Positions 1 through 9,110 are shown, counted from the first letter of the stretch. The stretch: DNA of 64,000 nucleotides from Pseudomonas allokribbensis (GCF_014863605.1 NZ_CP062252.1:939001-1003000); one strand, 5' to 3'. Notes: generated by a model not told the origin, from the sequence alone. Numbers and translations are program-made.

Positions 1-259
1 CACCGCAGAAGCCGAGATCGGCAAGATCTACGTCGGCAAGGTTGAGCGCATCGTCGACTTCGGCGCATTCGTCAACATCCTGCCAGGCAAGGATGGTCTG
101 GTTCACATCTCGATGCTGAGCGACGCTCGCGTAGAGAAAGTGACCGACATCCTGAAAGAAGGCCAGGAAGTGGAAGTACTGGTACTGGACGTGGACAACC
201 GCGGCCGTATCAAACTGTCCATCAAAGACGTGGCAGCGGCCAAGGCTTCGGGCGTTTAA
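1..259 (+). CDS. pnp: Polyribonucleotide nucleotidyltransferase, C-terminal end (partial)
   Basis: The gene enters from the left edge; codons run from base 2 to the TAA at 257-259. The 85 visible residues form an S1 RNA-binding domain ([20 protein letters not shown], then GLVHISML) and end in [15 protein letters not shown], the usual PNPase tail in pseudomonads. PNPase degrades RNA 3' to 5' by phosphorolysis as part of the degradosome in the cytoplasm; the S1 domain holds the RNA. The catalytic RNase PH domains lie outside the window. A strong terminator follows at once. The identification rests on the tail alone but the match is characteristic. Confidence 0.93.
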
Positions 260-285
260 TCACCCCGTCGCTTTAACGCAATAAA

Positions 286-320
286 AATGCCCCGCCGTGA
301 AAACGGCGGGGCATTTTTTT
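286..320 (+). terminator. Rho-independent terminator of pnp
   Basis: A 12-bp stem (ATGCCCCGCCGT with ACGGCGGGGCAT) closes a GAAA tetraloop and runs into seven T. It lies about 27 bases after the pnp stop. Confidence 0.93.
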
Positions 321-388
321 GCCTGCGAAATATCGAGACATTCGGCGAAGTTGCCGACCTTCAAGACCAGTGCTAGGTTTAGCCCACC

Positions 389-464
389 GCCCGTGTAGCT
401 CAGCCGGTAGAGCAGCGCACTCGTAACGCGAAGGTCGCAGGTTCGATTCCTGTCTCGGGCACCA
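389..464 (+). tRNA. tRNA-Thr (anticodon CGT)
   Basis: A 76-base cloverleaf including the encoded 3' CCA. It has D arm GCTC/GAGC, anticodon CGT in the loop CTCGTAA, and T arm GCAGG-TTCGATT-CCTGT. It reads ACG threonine codons. The fold is imperfect: acceptor pair 6-67 is T-T, and the anticodon stem has A-C at 31-39 and G-A at 27-43. The E. coli thrW product, as I recall it, also has the last of these. A Thr tRNA with anticodon TGT can usually read ACG, so this tRNA is often dispensable and may be under weak selection. Confidence 0.93.
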
Positions 465-470
465 CTTCTC

Positions 471-974
471 TTATTTCACCTTGCGGCTCAACTCCTCGAC
501 GGTACGTTTGAGCTGATCCATCGCGCGATCCTGGTCGTTGAGCTTCTGTTTGAGGCTGGAGATTTCGCTGTTGCTCGAACTGGAGCTGGAGCCGCTGTTG
601 CGCTTGAGGTCCTCGACCTGACGGCTCAGCGTATCGAGCTGACGGTCCTGTTCCTTGACCTTGTTCTTCAGATCGTCGATTTCTCTGCCGCTGGAGCTTG
701 AGCTGGAACCGCTGCTGCGCTTGAACTCTTCGATCTGACGCGACTGGTCGTTGACGGTGTCGCGCATCTTTTTCAGTTCCTCGACACCGATGCCGCTCTT
801 GATCACTACGTCTTTGCCGAAATCGTTGTGAATGGCGGAGATCTGGTCGCCATAGGAAGGGCTGCTGCTACTCAGTTCAACTGCCATTGCGCTGGCCGGC
901 AGGGCCAGGGTGCCCAGCAGGGCGGTCAGAGCGGTGGCGGACACAACAGAAGCAATCTTCGAAAAGCTGCGCAT
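471..974 (-). CDS. Secreted coiled-coil protein with poly-serine linkers, unknown function
   Basis: 167 residues. The start used is the ATG at 972-974 (MRSFSKIAS), preceded by AAGGAAA; an in-frame ATG 16 codons upstream has no ribosome-binding site. The first ~30 residues are a signal peptide ending in LALPASAMA. The mature protein has three heptad-like coiled-coil blocks of ~25 residues (IGVEELKKMRDTVNDQ..., GREIDDLKNKVKEQD..., NSEISSLKQKLNDQD...) separated by two near-identical linkers, SSGSSSSSS and NSGSSSSSS. It has no Cys and is highly charged. Probably a periplasmic or surface structural protein. It lies convergent to the tRNA. I do not recognise a named family. Confidence 0.8.
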   Translation of the reverse strand: MRSFSKIASVVSATALTALLGTLALPASAMAVELSSSSPSYGDQISAIHNDFGKDVVIKSGIGVEELKKMRDTVNDQSRQIEEFKRSSGSSSSSSGREIDDLKNKVKEQDRQLDTLSRQVEDLKRNSGSSSSSSNSEISSLKQKLNDQDRAMDQLKRTVEELSRKVK

Positions 975-1250
975 CACTGGGTTTCCTTGTGAACAGCGAA
1001 GGTAAGTGCCGACATGGCACATCGCTATGACTTGGAATTCCGGTTTATGTTCCCCAGGTCAACTTTTTTTGGGAGAGATGTAAAGACCCGTGTAATTCGC
1101 TCGCCAAACGTCCTATATTCGTTGTCTGCATGAGCATCGCCCAGCAGTTTTCAGATGATCCCGAATGGTTCCGAAGGCCGGACAATCCGCGTCAGAGAGA
1201 TCCTTGATGATCCAGATCCATCTTCCATTCCCATGATCAGCGAGAACGAC

Positions 1251-1556
1251 ATGACTGTGAAAGAATTGACCCAAGAGCAAAGGCACGAACAGGCGCTGGA
1301 AAAGTACAAACTTGATGCGTCGGAGCTGATGGACGAGATCAAGGATCTGAGTCCCGATGAGCAGAAAGATCAGATCCAATGGGCGTTCGAAGACGAAGCC
1401 GAAGCCCAGGGATTGCAGCCGTGGGAACTGACGCTCAAATACACCAGCACCCCTGAAGAGTTCGAGGCCAAGCGCCTGGAGCTGCACAAGGAGGCGGCTG
1501 AAGTGTTGGGCGTCGAGTGGGAAGAATACTGCGAGATGAACAATCTGGTGGTCTGA
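1251..1556 (+). CDS. Small acidic protein of unknown function
   Basis: About 101 residues from MTVKELTQEQ. The start is uncertain: in-frame ATGs lie at 1155 and 1233 too, but only 1251 has a weak purine-rich site (AGCGAGA) at a sensible distance. The product is cytoplasmic, strongly acidic and helical (EALEKYKLDASELMDEIKDL, then SPDEQKDQIQWAFEDEAEAQ), with no membrane segment. It resembles small conserved Pseudomonas proteins of the DUF6388 type, but I hold that loosely. The gene converges on nadC and shares a bidirectional terminator with it. Confidence 0.75.
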   Translation: MTVKELTQEQRHEQALEKYKLDASELMDEIKDLSPDEQKDQIQWAFEDEAEAQGLQPWELTLKYTSTPEEFEAKRLELHKEAAEVLGVEWEEYCEMNNLVV

Positions 1557-1560
1557 AACA

Positions 1561-1594
1561 AAAACGCCAGCCTCGAAAGGGCTGGCGTTTTTTA
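1561..1594. terminator. Bidirectional terminator between the small acidic gene and nadC
   Basis: AAAACGCCAGCC pairs with GGCTGGCGTTTT around a short loop. There are T-runs on the plus strand and A-runs on the other side, so it can serve both converging genes. Confidence 0.9.
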
Positions 1595-1607
1595 TTGCGC
1601 GCTCGAT

Positions 1608-2456
1608 TCAGAGGCTGAGTCGCATCGACAGGTCTACGGCCTTCACATCCTTGGTCATCGCACCGATCGAGATGTAATCCACCCCGGTCTGTGCAATCGG
1701 CAGCAACGTGCTTTCGTTGATGCCGCCACTGGCCTCCAGTTTCGCCTTGCCGCCGTTCAGGCGCACGGCTTCGCGCATGTCATCGAGGCTCAGTTCGTCG
1801 AGCATGATGATGTCGGCGCCGGCCGCCAGCGCTTCCTTCAGTTCATCCAGGCTTTCCACTTCGATTTCCACTGGTTTGCCCGGCGCGATCTTGTGCGCGG
1901 CGGCAATGGCCTGCGGGATTCCGCCGCTGGCGGCGATGTGGTTTTCCTTGATCAGGAACGCGTCGTACAGGCCGATGCGATGGTTATGGCAACCGCCGCA
2001 GGTGACCGCGTACTTCTGCGCCAGACGCAGGCCCGGCAGGGTCTTGCGGGTGTCGAGCAGTTTCACGTCGGTTTCTGCGACGAAGTCCGCAAGGTATTGC
2101 GCGCGGGTGGCCACGCCGGACAGCAACTGCAGAAAATTCAGGGCGCTGCGTTCGCCGGTCAACAGCGAACGGGCCGGGCCTTCCAGGTGAAACAACGGCT
2201 GGTTCGGCGAAACCCGTTCGCCATCGCGTACCTGCCAGTGCACCGCCACCCGAGGATCGAGCTGACGGAACACCGTGTCGACCCAGGCTGTGCCGCAGAT
2301 CACGGCAGCGTCACGAGTGATGATGGTGGCTTTGGCCAGGCGTTCGGCCGGGATCAGTTGCGCAGTGATGTCGCCGCTGCCGATGTCTTCGAGCAACGCA
2401 CGGCGCACGTTGGCTTCGATTTCGGCGGTCAAATCGGCGAGACGTAGATTCGGCAT
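1608..2456 (-). CDS. nadC: Nicotinate-nucleotide pyrophosphorylase (quinolinate phosphoribosyltransferase)
   Basis: 282 residues. It makes nicotinate mononucleotide from quinolinate and PRPP, releasing CO2 and PPi, in de novo NAD synthesis in the cytoplasm. The hallmark segment is visible: [20 protein letters not shown] followed by [19 protein letters not shown], which supplies Arg, Lys and His contacts to substrate. The C-terminal barrel shows [10 protein letters not shown] and LEASGGI. The start is the ATG at 2454-2456, with GGAG six bases upstream; a GTG four codons earlier overlaps that site and is rejected. Length matches the family. Monocistronic, with a terminator shared with the converging gene. 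Confidence 0.96.
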   Translation of the reverse strand: MPNLRLADLTAEIEANVRRALLEDIGSGDITAQLIPAERLAKATIITRDAAVICGTAWVDTVFRQLDPRVAVHWQVRDGERVSPNQPLFHLEGPARSLLTGERSALNFLQLLSGVATRAQYLADFVAETDVKLLDTRKTLPGLRLAQKYAVTCGGCHNHRIGLYDAFLIKENHIAASGGIPQAIAAAHKIAPGKPVEIEVESLDELKEALAAGADIIMLDELSLDDMREAVRLNGGKAKLEASGGINESTLLPIAQTGVDYISIGAMTKDVKAVDLSMRLSL

Positions 2457-2711
2457 AACGGGCTCCACAAACTAAGTGGCCCGATTATAGGGGCATGGCA
2501 TCGACCAACCCAAGGCGAGAACCTCCCCGTTGGCTTGCATCCGGTCGAATTTCTTTGAGCAAACCCGATTCCCGGGTGGTCACTTGAAGGCGTCGGCGTC
2601 TAGGGGAAACCCTGACGCCTCTGGCGCCGGATGCAACTTTTGCAAGATAATCCGCCTTGCATTTGACGCCATAGCTTTGACGTCGGCAAATCACCGTTTC
2701 AGGAGGCTTGG

Positions 2712-4901
2712 ATGCACAACGACGGGAATGTAGTGCCTTTGCACAAGGCTGCTACCGATCAGGCGACTCACTCGCCGCTCGCCCGCCTGCCTGTGATTCT
2801 GCTTCAGGTTCGCGACAAGGCTGCACAGCGCCTGCGCAACGGTTTGCAGGAGCTGTTCGATAACGCCGACGACACGCTGTTCGAAATGGCCGACCGGGCG
2901 CGCAACGACGTCGAACAGAACATCTTTTTCGAAGCCATGCGCGACCTGCGCCTCAAGCGCAAGAACATCGAGCGTGGCTTTCTCGAGCAATTCTTCGAGG
3001 CCTTTGTCGGCCTCACTCAATATGATCCCGCCCAGAATGTCGTGTCTCATGCATTGCAGTACGAAGACACCACGGCGCGCACCGACGACATGGAGCGCAG
3101 CGTAGCGATCGAGACCATGGTTGGCCGTGTGCTGAATCGCGACGGTTTCGCCCTCGATCAATTGACCGCGCGGCTCAGCGCGCTGCTGGGCAAATCCCTC
3201 GATGATCAACACAACCCGCTGGGCCCGGCGATGCTGTGTGAGTACTTCCTGCAGGCCGGGCGCAATCTGGGCGTGGAGATCAAGGTCAAACTGATCCTGC
3301 TCAAACTGTTCGAGCACTACGTGTTGGCCGATACCGACCAGCTCTTCGCGGAGGCCAATCAACTGTTGGTCGCTACAGGCGTGTTGCCCGAGCTGAAACC
3401 GGCACCGGCCCGTCGCGCCAGGGATCATGCTTCGGCCAGTGCACACAGCGAATTCGACGATCTCGATCAATCCCCGGCGGACGCGGGTGTGCAGGAGGTT
3501 TTCGCCGCACTCCAGGAACTGTTGATGCACGTGCGCGGCAGCGTCGCGCCGACCCTTGAGCCAAGCGCGGCGACTCAGCCGATTTCCACCCGCGACCTGT
3601 TGCGCCTGCTCTCGCATTTACAGCAGTACGTGCCGGCGCTGGCGGGGCAGGAAGACTTCGATCTGCGCAATCAGCTAGAGCAATTGCTGACCCGGGTCAG
3701 CGTGAAAAGCGGTAAATCACGGATCGTCGGTGGCGCCGACGAGGATGTGATCAACCTGGTTGCCATGGTTTTCGACTGCATTCTGGATGACCGCAACCTG
3801 CCGGATTCGCTCAAGGCGCTGATCGCCCGGTTGCAGATTCCGATGTTGAAAGTCGCGGTGATCGACAAGAGCTTTTTCAGCCGCAGCAGCCACCCGGCGC
3901 GACGCCTGCTCAACGAAATCGCCGAAGCGGCCATGGGCTGGGGCGAGTGCGACGGCGATGCACGTGACAGCCTCTATCTGCGCATCGAACAAGTGGTGCA
4001 GCGTCTGCTGACGGACTTCGTCGATGACCCGGCGATTTTCTCCGAGCTGCTGGCGGATTTTCTCACCTTCACCAGCGACGAGCGTCGCCGCAGTGAATTG
4101 CTTGAACAGCGTCTGCGCGATGCCGAAGAGGGCCGCGCGAAAACCGAACTGGCCCGCCTGCGTGTCGAACAGGCATTGAACCAGGCGATGCTGGGCAAAG
4201 TCCTGCCACCGTCGGTGGTGACCTTCGTCCAGACGGCCTGGGGCAAGGTGTTGCTGCTGACGTGCCTCAAGCACGGCGATCAGTCCGCCGAATGGCAAGC
4301 CGACGTGCAGACCATGGAGCAGTTGATCTGGAGTGTGCAGCGTCACGAGGATGCCGAGTCAGGCTTGCGCTTGCTGTCGCTGGTGCCGGGCTTGCTCAAG
4401 TCGCTGCGTGACGGGCTGAGCAGTTCTGCCTTCGACCCGTTTGCCACCAGCGAGTTTTTCAGTGCGCTGGAAGCATTGCACGTTCGTTTGCTGCAGCCCT
4501 CCGTCGAGCCGGATCAGGTTGAATCGCCGCCGATGATCCAGGTGTCACAGGCCATCGTTCTGCAGACCGCCGACGAAGGCAATCTGACCTTGGGCGCGGG
4601 GCGTTTGCCGGCCGATGAGGCGAGCCTGCGCCAGGTCGATCAATTGCGTCTGGGCAGTTGGGTGGCGTTCGAAGAAGATGAAGAACACACCTTGCGCTGC
4701 AAACTGGCGGCAATTATCGAGGCGACCGGCAAGTATGTGTTTGTCGACCGCACCGGGATGAAAGTGCAGGAGCGCAATCGCATCGCCCTGGCCATGGAGT
4801 TCCGTCGCGGGACGGTGCGGGCGCTGGATGACACCTTGTTGTTCGACCGCGCGCTGGAGTCGGTGCTCGGTAACTTGCGGCGGCTCAATCGCGGCAAGTG
4901 A
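2712..4901 (+). CDS. DUF1631 family protein
   Basis: 729 residues, start ATG with AGGAGG upstream. This is a large cytoplasmic protein, mostly alpha-helical, with no signal or membrane segment. Typical DUF1631 stretches include LFDNADDTLFEMADRARN near residue 50 and MLKVAVIDKSFFSRSSHPAR near residue 380. A charged helix (~465-490) follows. The last ~120 residues look like a small beta-barrel (LRLGSWVAFEEDEEHTLRCK, then LAAIIEATGKYVFVDRTGMK) reminiscent of PilZ-like domains that bind cyclic di-GMP; this is inference, as no clear RxxxR motif was found. It sits just upstream of ampD, an arrangement common in pseudomonads. Confidence 0.88.
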   Translation: MHNDGNVVPLHKAATDQATHSPLARLPVILLQVRDKAAQRLRNGLQELFDNADDTLFEMADRARNDVEQNIFFEAMRDLRLKRKNIERGFLEQFFEAFVGLTQYDPAQNVVSHALQYEDTTARTDDMERSVAIETMVGRVLNRDGFALDQLTARLSALLGKSLDDQHNPLGPAMLCEYFLQAGRNLGVEIKVKLILLKLFEHYVLADTDQLFAEANQLLVATGVLPELKPAPARRARDHASASAHSEFDDLDQSPADAGVQEVFAALQELLMHVRGSVAPTLEPSAATQPISTRDLLRLLSHLQQYVPALAGQEDFDLRNQLEQLLTRVSVKSGKSRIVGGADEDVINLVAMVFDCILDDRNLPDSLKALIARLQIPMLKVAVIDKSFFSRSSHPARRLLNEIAEAAMGWGECDGDARDSLYLRIEQVVQRLLTDFVDDPAIFSELLADFLTFTSDERRRSELLEQRLRDAEEGRAKTELARLRVEQALNQAMLGKVLPPSVVTFVQTAWGKVLLLTCLKHGDQSAEWQADVQTMEQLIWSVQRHEDAESGLRLLSLVPGLLKSLRDGLSSSAFDPFATSEFFSALEALHVRLLQPSVEPDQVESPPMIQVSQAIVLQTADEGNLTLGAGRLPADEASLRQVDQLRLGSWVAFEEDEEHTLRCKLAAIIEATGKYVFVDRTGMKVQERNRIALAMEFRRGTVRALDDTLLFDRALESVLGNLRRLNRGK

Positions 4902-4965
4902 TCGCGCGCCAGGGGCCGATCACGGCATACTGGGCGCCAACACAGTCGGCGTTGAAGGAATCGGT

Positions 4966-5526
4966 ATGCAGTTGGATCCCGCAAGCGGGTGGTGTCACGG
5001 GGTGCAGGTCTGCCCGTCACCCAACTTCAATGAACGCCCGGCGGGCGAAGTGTCCCTGTTGGTCATCCACAACATCAGCCTGCCGCCGGCGCAGTTCGCC
5101 ACCGGCAAGGTGCAGGAATTTTTCCAGAATCGTCTGGATGTCACGGAGCATCCCTATTTTGCGGGGATCGCCGACCTGCGCGTCTCCGCGCATTTCCTGA
5201 TCGAACGTGACGGCAAGGTCACCCAGTTTGTCTCCTGTCTTGAGCGTGCCTGGCATGCCGGCGTTTCGGTGTTCGAAGGGCGGGAAACCTGTAACGATTT
5301 TTCTGTGGGCATCGAACTCGAAGGTACCGATGATCTGCCGTTCACCGATGCGCAGTATCAGGCGTTGATCGTGCTGACCCGCCATTTGCAAAAAGCGTTT
5401 CCGGCGATCACTGTCGAACGTATCTGCGGGCACAGCGATATCGCACCCGGACGCAAGACCGACCCTGGACCCGCATTCGACTGGGCACGCTACCGCGCCG
5501 CCCTGGCACAAGAGGAAGGACAATGA
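4966..5526 (+). CDS. ampD: 1,6-anhydro-N-acetylmuramyl-L-alanine amidase AmpD
   Basis: 186 residues, a cytosolic zinc amidase that cleaves the peptide from anhydro-muropeptides during cell-wall recycling. Loss of AmpD raises the AmpR-activating muropeptide and derepresses AmpC beta-lactamase. Expected zinc ligands are in place: His35 (LLVIHNIS), His156 (CGHSDIAPGRKTDPGPAF) and Asp166, with Lys164 and the Glu of GIELEG as catalytic candidates. The start is the ATG at 4966 with GAAGGA upstream; the longer frame overlaps the preceding gene. The stop overlaps the ampE start (ATGA), so the two are translationally coupled. Confidence 0.96.
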   Translation: MQLDPASGWCHGVQVCPSPNFNERPAGEVSLLVIHNISLPPAQFATGKVQEFFQNRLDVTEHPYFAGIADLRVSAHFLIERDGKVTQFVSCLERAWHAGVSVFEGRETCNDFSVGIELEGTDDLPFTDAQYQALIVLTRHLQKAFPAITVERICGHSDIAPGRKTDPGPAFDWARYRAALAQEEGQ

Positions 5527-6356
5527 GTTTTCTGGTGTTACTGCTGGCGGTCTGGATCGAGAAGTTCTCGGCCCTGCGCCATCGGGTTCAACGCGATGGC
5601 GGATGGATCCGCGAACTGCACAAGCTTGAAAGTGGCCAATTGGCAAAGCGGCCGTGGCTGGTGCTGGTCATTCTGGTGCTCCTGCCGGTGGCGTTGCTGG
5701 GGTTACTGCTGGTGGTGCTGGATCCGGTCGCCTACGGCTTGCTGGCCCTGCCGGTGCATCTGCTGGTGGTGATTTACAGTCTGGGTCGCGGCGATCTGCT
5801 CGGCGGTCTGGGCCCGTTCCGCGATGCCTGGCGCCGGGAAGACTTGCAGGCCGCCGCCCATGTGGCCAAACGCGATCTGGATATCTGTGCCGAAAGTGGC
5901 GAGCAATTGCTGGAGCAAGTGCAGCGCCATCTGTTGTGGCAGGCCTATCAGAGCTTCTTTGCAGTGATTTTCTGGTACTTCCTGCTCGGTCCGGTTGCCG
6001 CGCTGAGCTATCGCCTGCTGGCGCTGGCTGAAGAAAACGCGCAGAACCCGGCACTGGCCGAGCGGGCAGGGCAACTGCGGCACGCGTTCGACTGGGTGCC
6101 GGTGCGCTTGCTGGCGGCGAGTTTCGCCCTGGTCGGCAACTTCGTTGCGGTCAGCCGGGTCATGCTGCATGAACTGTTGAACTGGAACATCAGCGCCGCG
6201 CAATTGATCAACAAGGTCGGTCTGGCTGCCGGGGAAATCCCGCCCGCCGCCGTCGGCCCGGAAGGCATCAACACCCTCGATTGCCTGTGGGAATTGCTGC
6301 TGCGTGCCGCCGTGTTGTGGTATGCCGGATTTGCGCTGTGGACCGTGTTGCACTAG
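5523..6356 (+). CDS. ampE: AmpE, regulatory inner-membrane protein of the ampDE operon
   Basis: 277 residues with about four membrane segments: residues ~1-12, ~43-62 plus 66-80, ~142-160 and ~263-277. It begins MSFLVLLLAVWIEKF and has the family's Arg-rich loop after the first segment (LRHRVQRDGGWIRELHKLE). AmpE belongs to the CobD/CbiB-like superfamily and is always found with AmpD; its exact activity is not settled. Start codon overlaps the ampD stop. A GC-rich hairpin without a T-run follows. Confidence 0.94.
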   Translation: MSFLVLLLAVWIEKFSALRHRVQRDGGWIRELHKLESGQLAKRPWLVLVILVLLPVALLGLLLVVLDPVAYGLLALPVHLLVVIYSLGRGDLLGGLGPFRDAWRREDLQAAAHVAKRDLDICAESGEQLLEQVQRHLLWQAYQSFFAVIFWYFLLGPVAALSYRLLALAEENAQNPALAERAGQLRHAFDWVPVRLLAASFALVGNFVAVSRVMLHELLNWNISAAQLINKVGLAAGEIPPAAVGPEGINTLDCLWELLLRAAVLWYAGFALWTVLH

Positions 6357-6391
6357 CACTTCTGTCGTCCTGTTGTAGTCCATGCGTGTAG

Positions 6392-6412
6392 CGAGGGGGG
6401 CAATCCCCCTCG
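6392..6412 (+). terminator. GC-rich hairpin after ampE (weak terminator or repeat)
   Basis: CGAGGGGG pairs with CCCCCTCG around a 5-base loop, 35 bases after the ampE stop. There is no T-run after it, so it may be a short repeat element and not a true terminator. Confidence 0.35.
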
Positions 6413-6535
6413 TTAACCTTAAGTTACAAAACCTCCCTTCGATTTGAGCTATACAGAGATAGCGCCCGATAGTGGCTATCTGCTGTCGCCCCGCGCCTGC
6501 CAATAAAAACAAGAAAAAACCAAGGGAGACTTCCA

Positions 6536-8566
6536 GTGAAGAGCTTGCTCTATCCCGCCGTCTCGCTGATGAACCGCTTGAGCTTCGGCATGAAGTTCAG
6601 CCTGATCAGCGTGCTGTTCCTGGTACCGATGCTGGTGACCAACTTCTATCTGGTGCGCGATTCCTATCGCGAATTCCAGGGCACCCGGGTGGAGTTGCAA
6701 AGCCTCGACCTGCTGGGCAGCAGCCTGACCCTGCGTCGGGATCTGGAAACCCTCAACAACCTGGTGCAGATCAACGTCACCCTCGGCCAGTCGGGCAAGG
6801 CCGGTAATGTCGAAGCGCAAATCACTGGCCTTGAGCAAAACGTACTGGCGCGCCTGCAAGGGCTGACGGCCATGACCGAGGATCCGGAGCAGATCAAGGT
6901 CTTCGATGCCAAGCGCGATGAGATGATTACCGCGTTCAAGGCCCAGCAAGCGGAAAACTCCCTGCAAAGCAAAAGTGCGCTGATCGGCAAGCTGCTCGGC
7001 AGTGCACAGATTTTCAGCCAGATCATCGCCAGCCAGGCCGGTCTGAGCCGCGACACCCAGAGTGACATTCGCCAACTCAGCGAGCTGGTCACAGCGATCA
7101 CGCCGGCCATCACCCAGACCCTCGGCGAAGGCCGGGCCGTGGGCTCTTTCTCGTTGGGGCAGGGGTTTCTCAACAGTTCCTCCAGTACCCGGTTCGATGA
7201 GCTGCTGGCACAGATCGAAAAACTTCAGGGCGAGTACGGGCTGAAATTGCAGGATGCGCTGGGCTCAAGCAAGGCCGCACGGGATTCGCTGAGTGCCGTG
7301 GCCGACGCCAGCAAGGCCTCGCTGAAACAGGCCAGCGAAATATTCGAAGAGCAAGTGGTGGTGGCCGAGACCCTCGATGCGCCGTGGCAGGCGTTTTATG
7401 ATCAGGTCACCGCACTGATGGACCGGACTTACCAGCTCAACGAAGCCACCCTGAAATTCCTCGATACCCAATTGCAGCAGCGTCTGGCGCAGAACCGCAC
7501 GCACATGGTGTTGCAGGCCGTGGCGCTGTCGGTGGTGTTCGTGTTGATTTTCTATCTCTATGGCGGCTTCTACGCCTCGACCCGCACCACGCTCAAACGC
7601 CTTGGCGCGATGATGGACAAAGTCGCGGCCGGGGACATGACGGTCAATTTCGTGGCCCATAGTCGCGATGAACTGGGCGAACTGGGTGAAGTGTTCAATG
7701 GCACGGTGCGCAAGATCCACGACCTGATCGAGCGGGTCGGGCATACCGTCGGCGAAGTCGAGCGTCAGGCCGGGCAAGTGGAAAACGTCTCGGCACAAAG
7801 CAATCAGGCCGTGGCCGGGCAGCGCACCCAGATCGAACAAGTGGCCACGGCCATGAACCAAATGTCAGCGACCTCGCAGGAAGTCGCCCGCAGTGCGGCG
7901 GCTGCGGTGAGCAGCGCCCACAGCGTCAACGACGAAACCATCAGTGGACGTGGCCTGGTGGAGTCGCAGCAGGGCAGCATCGCGGCACTGGCCAGCGAGA
8001 TCGATCAGTCGGTGCTGGTGATCAATCAGTTGGCCAGTGACAGCCAGTCGATCAGTCGTGTGCTGGAGGTGATCAAGAGCATCGCCGAGCAGACCAATCT
8101 GCTGGCTCTCAACGCGGCGATCGAAGCGGCGCGGGCCGGGGAACAGGGACGAGGTTTTGCGGTGGTGGCGGACGAGGTTCGGACCCTGGCCAAACGCACT
8201 CAACAATCGACCGAAGAAATCGAGCAGATGATCGCCAGGCTTCACGGTGGGGTCGGCGCAGCAGTGAAGGCCATGGGCGTCAGCCATCAGATGGCCAATG
8301 GCACCGTCGGGCAATCGGAAAAGGTCCAGCAGGCACTGGAAAACATCCTCGGTGCGGTAGGCATGATCGTCGATCAGAACCAGCAGATCGCGGCTGCCGT
8401 GGAGCAGCAGACTGCTGTCGCCCATGACATCGACCAGAACATCGTCGAGATCAACCGCGCCGGTGAGCGCACGGCCGAAGGTGCCTATCAGACCGAAAAC
8501 GCGAGTCGGGCCCTGTCGGCGCAGGTAGTCGAGTTGAAGCAGTTGATCAGCGCCTTCCGGGTCTGA
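6536..8566 (+). CDS. Methyl-accepting chemotaxis protein
   Basis: 676 residues. A short cytoplasmic N-terminus is followed by membrane helix 1 (~20-38, FSLISVLFLVPMLVTNFYLV), a long helical periplasmic ligand domain (~40-325), membrane helix 2 (~327-347), a HAMP domain (~350-400) and a signalling domain. The hairpin tip carries the conserved IAEQTNLLALNAAIEAARAG then EQGRGFAVVADEVRTLA. The periplasmic part is four-helix-bundle-like and longer than in Tar, so the ligand cannot be read from sequence. The start follows CAAGGGAGA. It signals through CheA/CheW to the flagellar motor. No che genes lie nearby. Confidence 0.95.
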   Translation: MKSLLYPAVSLMNRLSFGMKFSLISVLFLVPMLVTNFYLVRDSYREFQGTRVELQSLDLLGSSLTLRRDLETLNNLVQINVTLGQSGKAGNVEAQITGLEQNVLARLQGLTAMTEDPEQIKVFDAKRDEMITAFKAQQAENSLQSKSALIGKLLGSAQIFSQIIASQAGLSRDTQSDIRQLSELVTAITPAITQTLGEGRAVGSFSLGQGFLNSSSSTRFDELLAQIEKLQGEYGLKLQDALGSSKAARDSLSAVADASKASLKQASEIFEEQVVVAETLDAPWQAFYDQVTALMDRTYQLNEATLKFLDTQLQQRLAQNRTHMVLQAVALSVVFVLIFYLYGGFYASTRTTLKRLGAMMDKVAAGDMTVNFVAHSRDELGELGEVFNGTVRKIHDLIERVGHTVGEVERQAGQVENVSAQSNQAVAGQRTQIEQVATAMNQMSATSQEVARSAAAAVSSAHSVNDETISGRGLVESQQGSIAALASEIDQSVLVINQLASDSQSISRVLEVIKSIAEQTNLLALNAAIEAARAGEQGRGFAVVADEVRTLAKRTQQSTEEIEQMIARLHGGVGAAVKAMGVSHQMANGTVGQSEKVQQALENILGAVGMIVDQNQQIAAAVEQQTAVAHDIDQNIVEINRAGERTAEGAYQTENASRALSAQVVELKQLISAFRV

Positions 8567-8569
8567 ACG

Positions 8570-8593
8570 AGCCTGCCTCTCGGGAGGCAGGCT
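8570..8593 (+). terminator. Hairpin after the chemoreceptor gene
   Basis: A 9-bp stem GCCTGCCTC/GAGGCAGGC begins within a few bases of the stop. The T-run is poor (TTGT), so termination may be partial. Confidence 0.55.
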
Positions 8594-8720
8594 TGTCGGA
8601 ATAATTTGTAGTACTTCTTTGCTTACGTTTGTAAGCAATTTCCTGATTTCCTCCGTGCTCTGATTTTTCGTCTTCAATGGATCAAGATCACATCAACTGA
8701 CCGTTTGGAGGAGGCCACAC

Positions 8721-9110
8721 ATGTCTGTTGCAACCCTGGGAGTCCAGGGCCGCTGTGCCCATTGTCAGACCACGCTGCTGCTCAAACCCTGGCAACTGAA
8801 TGCCATTGCGATCAATGAACCGTTCACCTGTGCCCACTGCCAGAAAAGCCTGGAGCTGCGCTGCCCGAAACAGATCAGACGCTTCAGATCCCTCGATTCG
8901 CTGGGCTGGTTGCGCTTCAGTGCATCGTTGACGGTGTGCACCGCGTTGCTGGTGGCGCTGGTGATGGAATGGATCGGGCTGCTCAACGTGACGGAACAGT
9001 TGAATGCCTCTTTGATCGTGATTTTCGTGTACTTCGCACTGATGCGCCTGGTTCACCACCGCCAACACATGACCCTGACGCTCGACGCCGTCAGGTCCCT
9101 CGACGACTGA
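8721..9110 (+). CDS. Zinc-ribbon membrane protein of unknown function
   Basis: 129 residues with a strong GGAGGAGG site upstream. The N-terminus has two CxxC pairs (Cys12/Cys15 and Cys37/Cys40), each with the form CAHC, spaced like a zinc ribbon. Two hydrophobic helices follow (~63-83 and ~92-112) and a short His-rich tail (VHHRQHM). This suggests a cytoplasmic zinc-ribbon head on a two-pass inner-membrane anchor. I do not recognise the family. It converges on the tatD-like gene, one base apart. Confidence 0.8.
   Translation: MSVATLGVQGRCAHCQTTLLLKPWQLNAIAINEPFTCAHCQKSLELRCPKQIRRFRSLDSLGWLRFSASLTVCTALLVALVMEWIGLLNVTEQLNASLIVIFVYFALMRLVHHRQHMTLTLDAVRSLDD

Noticed and set aside
1155..1250. N-terminal extension of the small acidic protein to the ATG at 1155
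   Set aside because: No ribosome-binding site, and the added residues look unlike the rest of the protein.
2485..2711. Small frames between nadC and the DUF1631 gene
   Set aside because: No start signals or recognisable features on either strand. The gap is only ~255 bases and likely holds the two divergent promoters.
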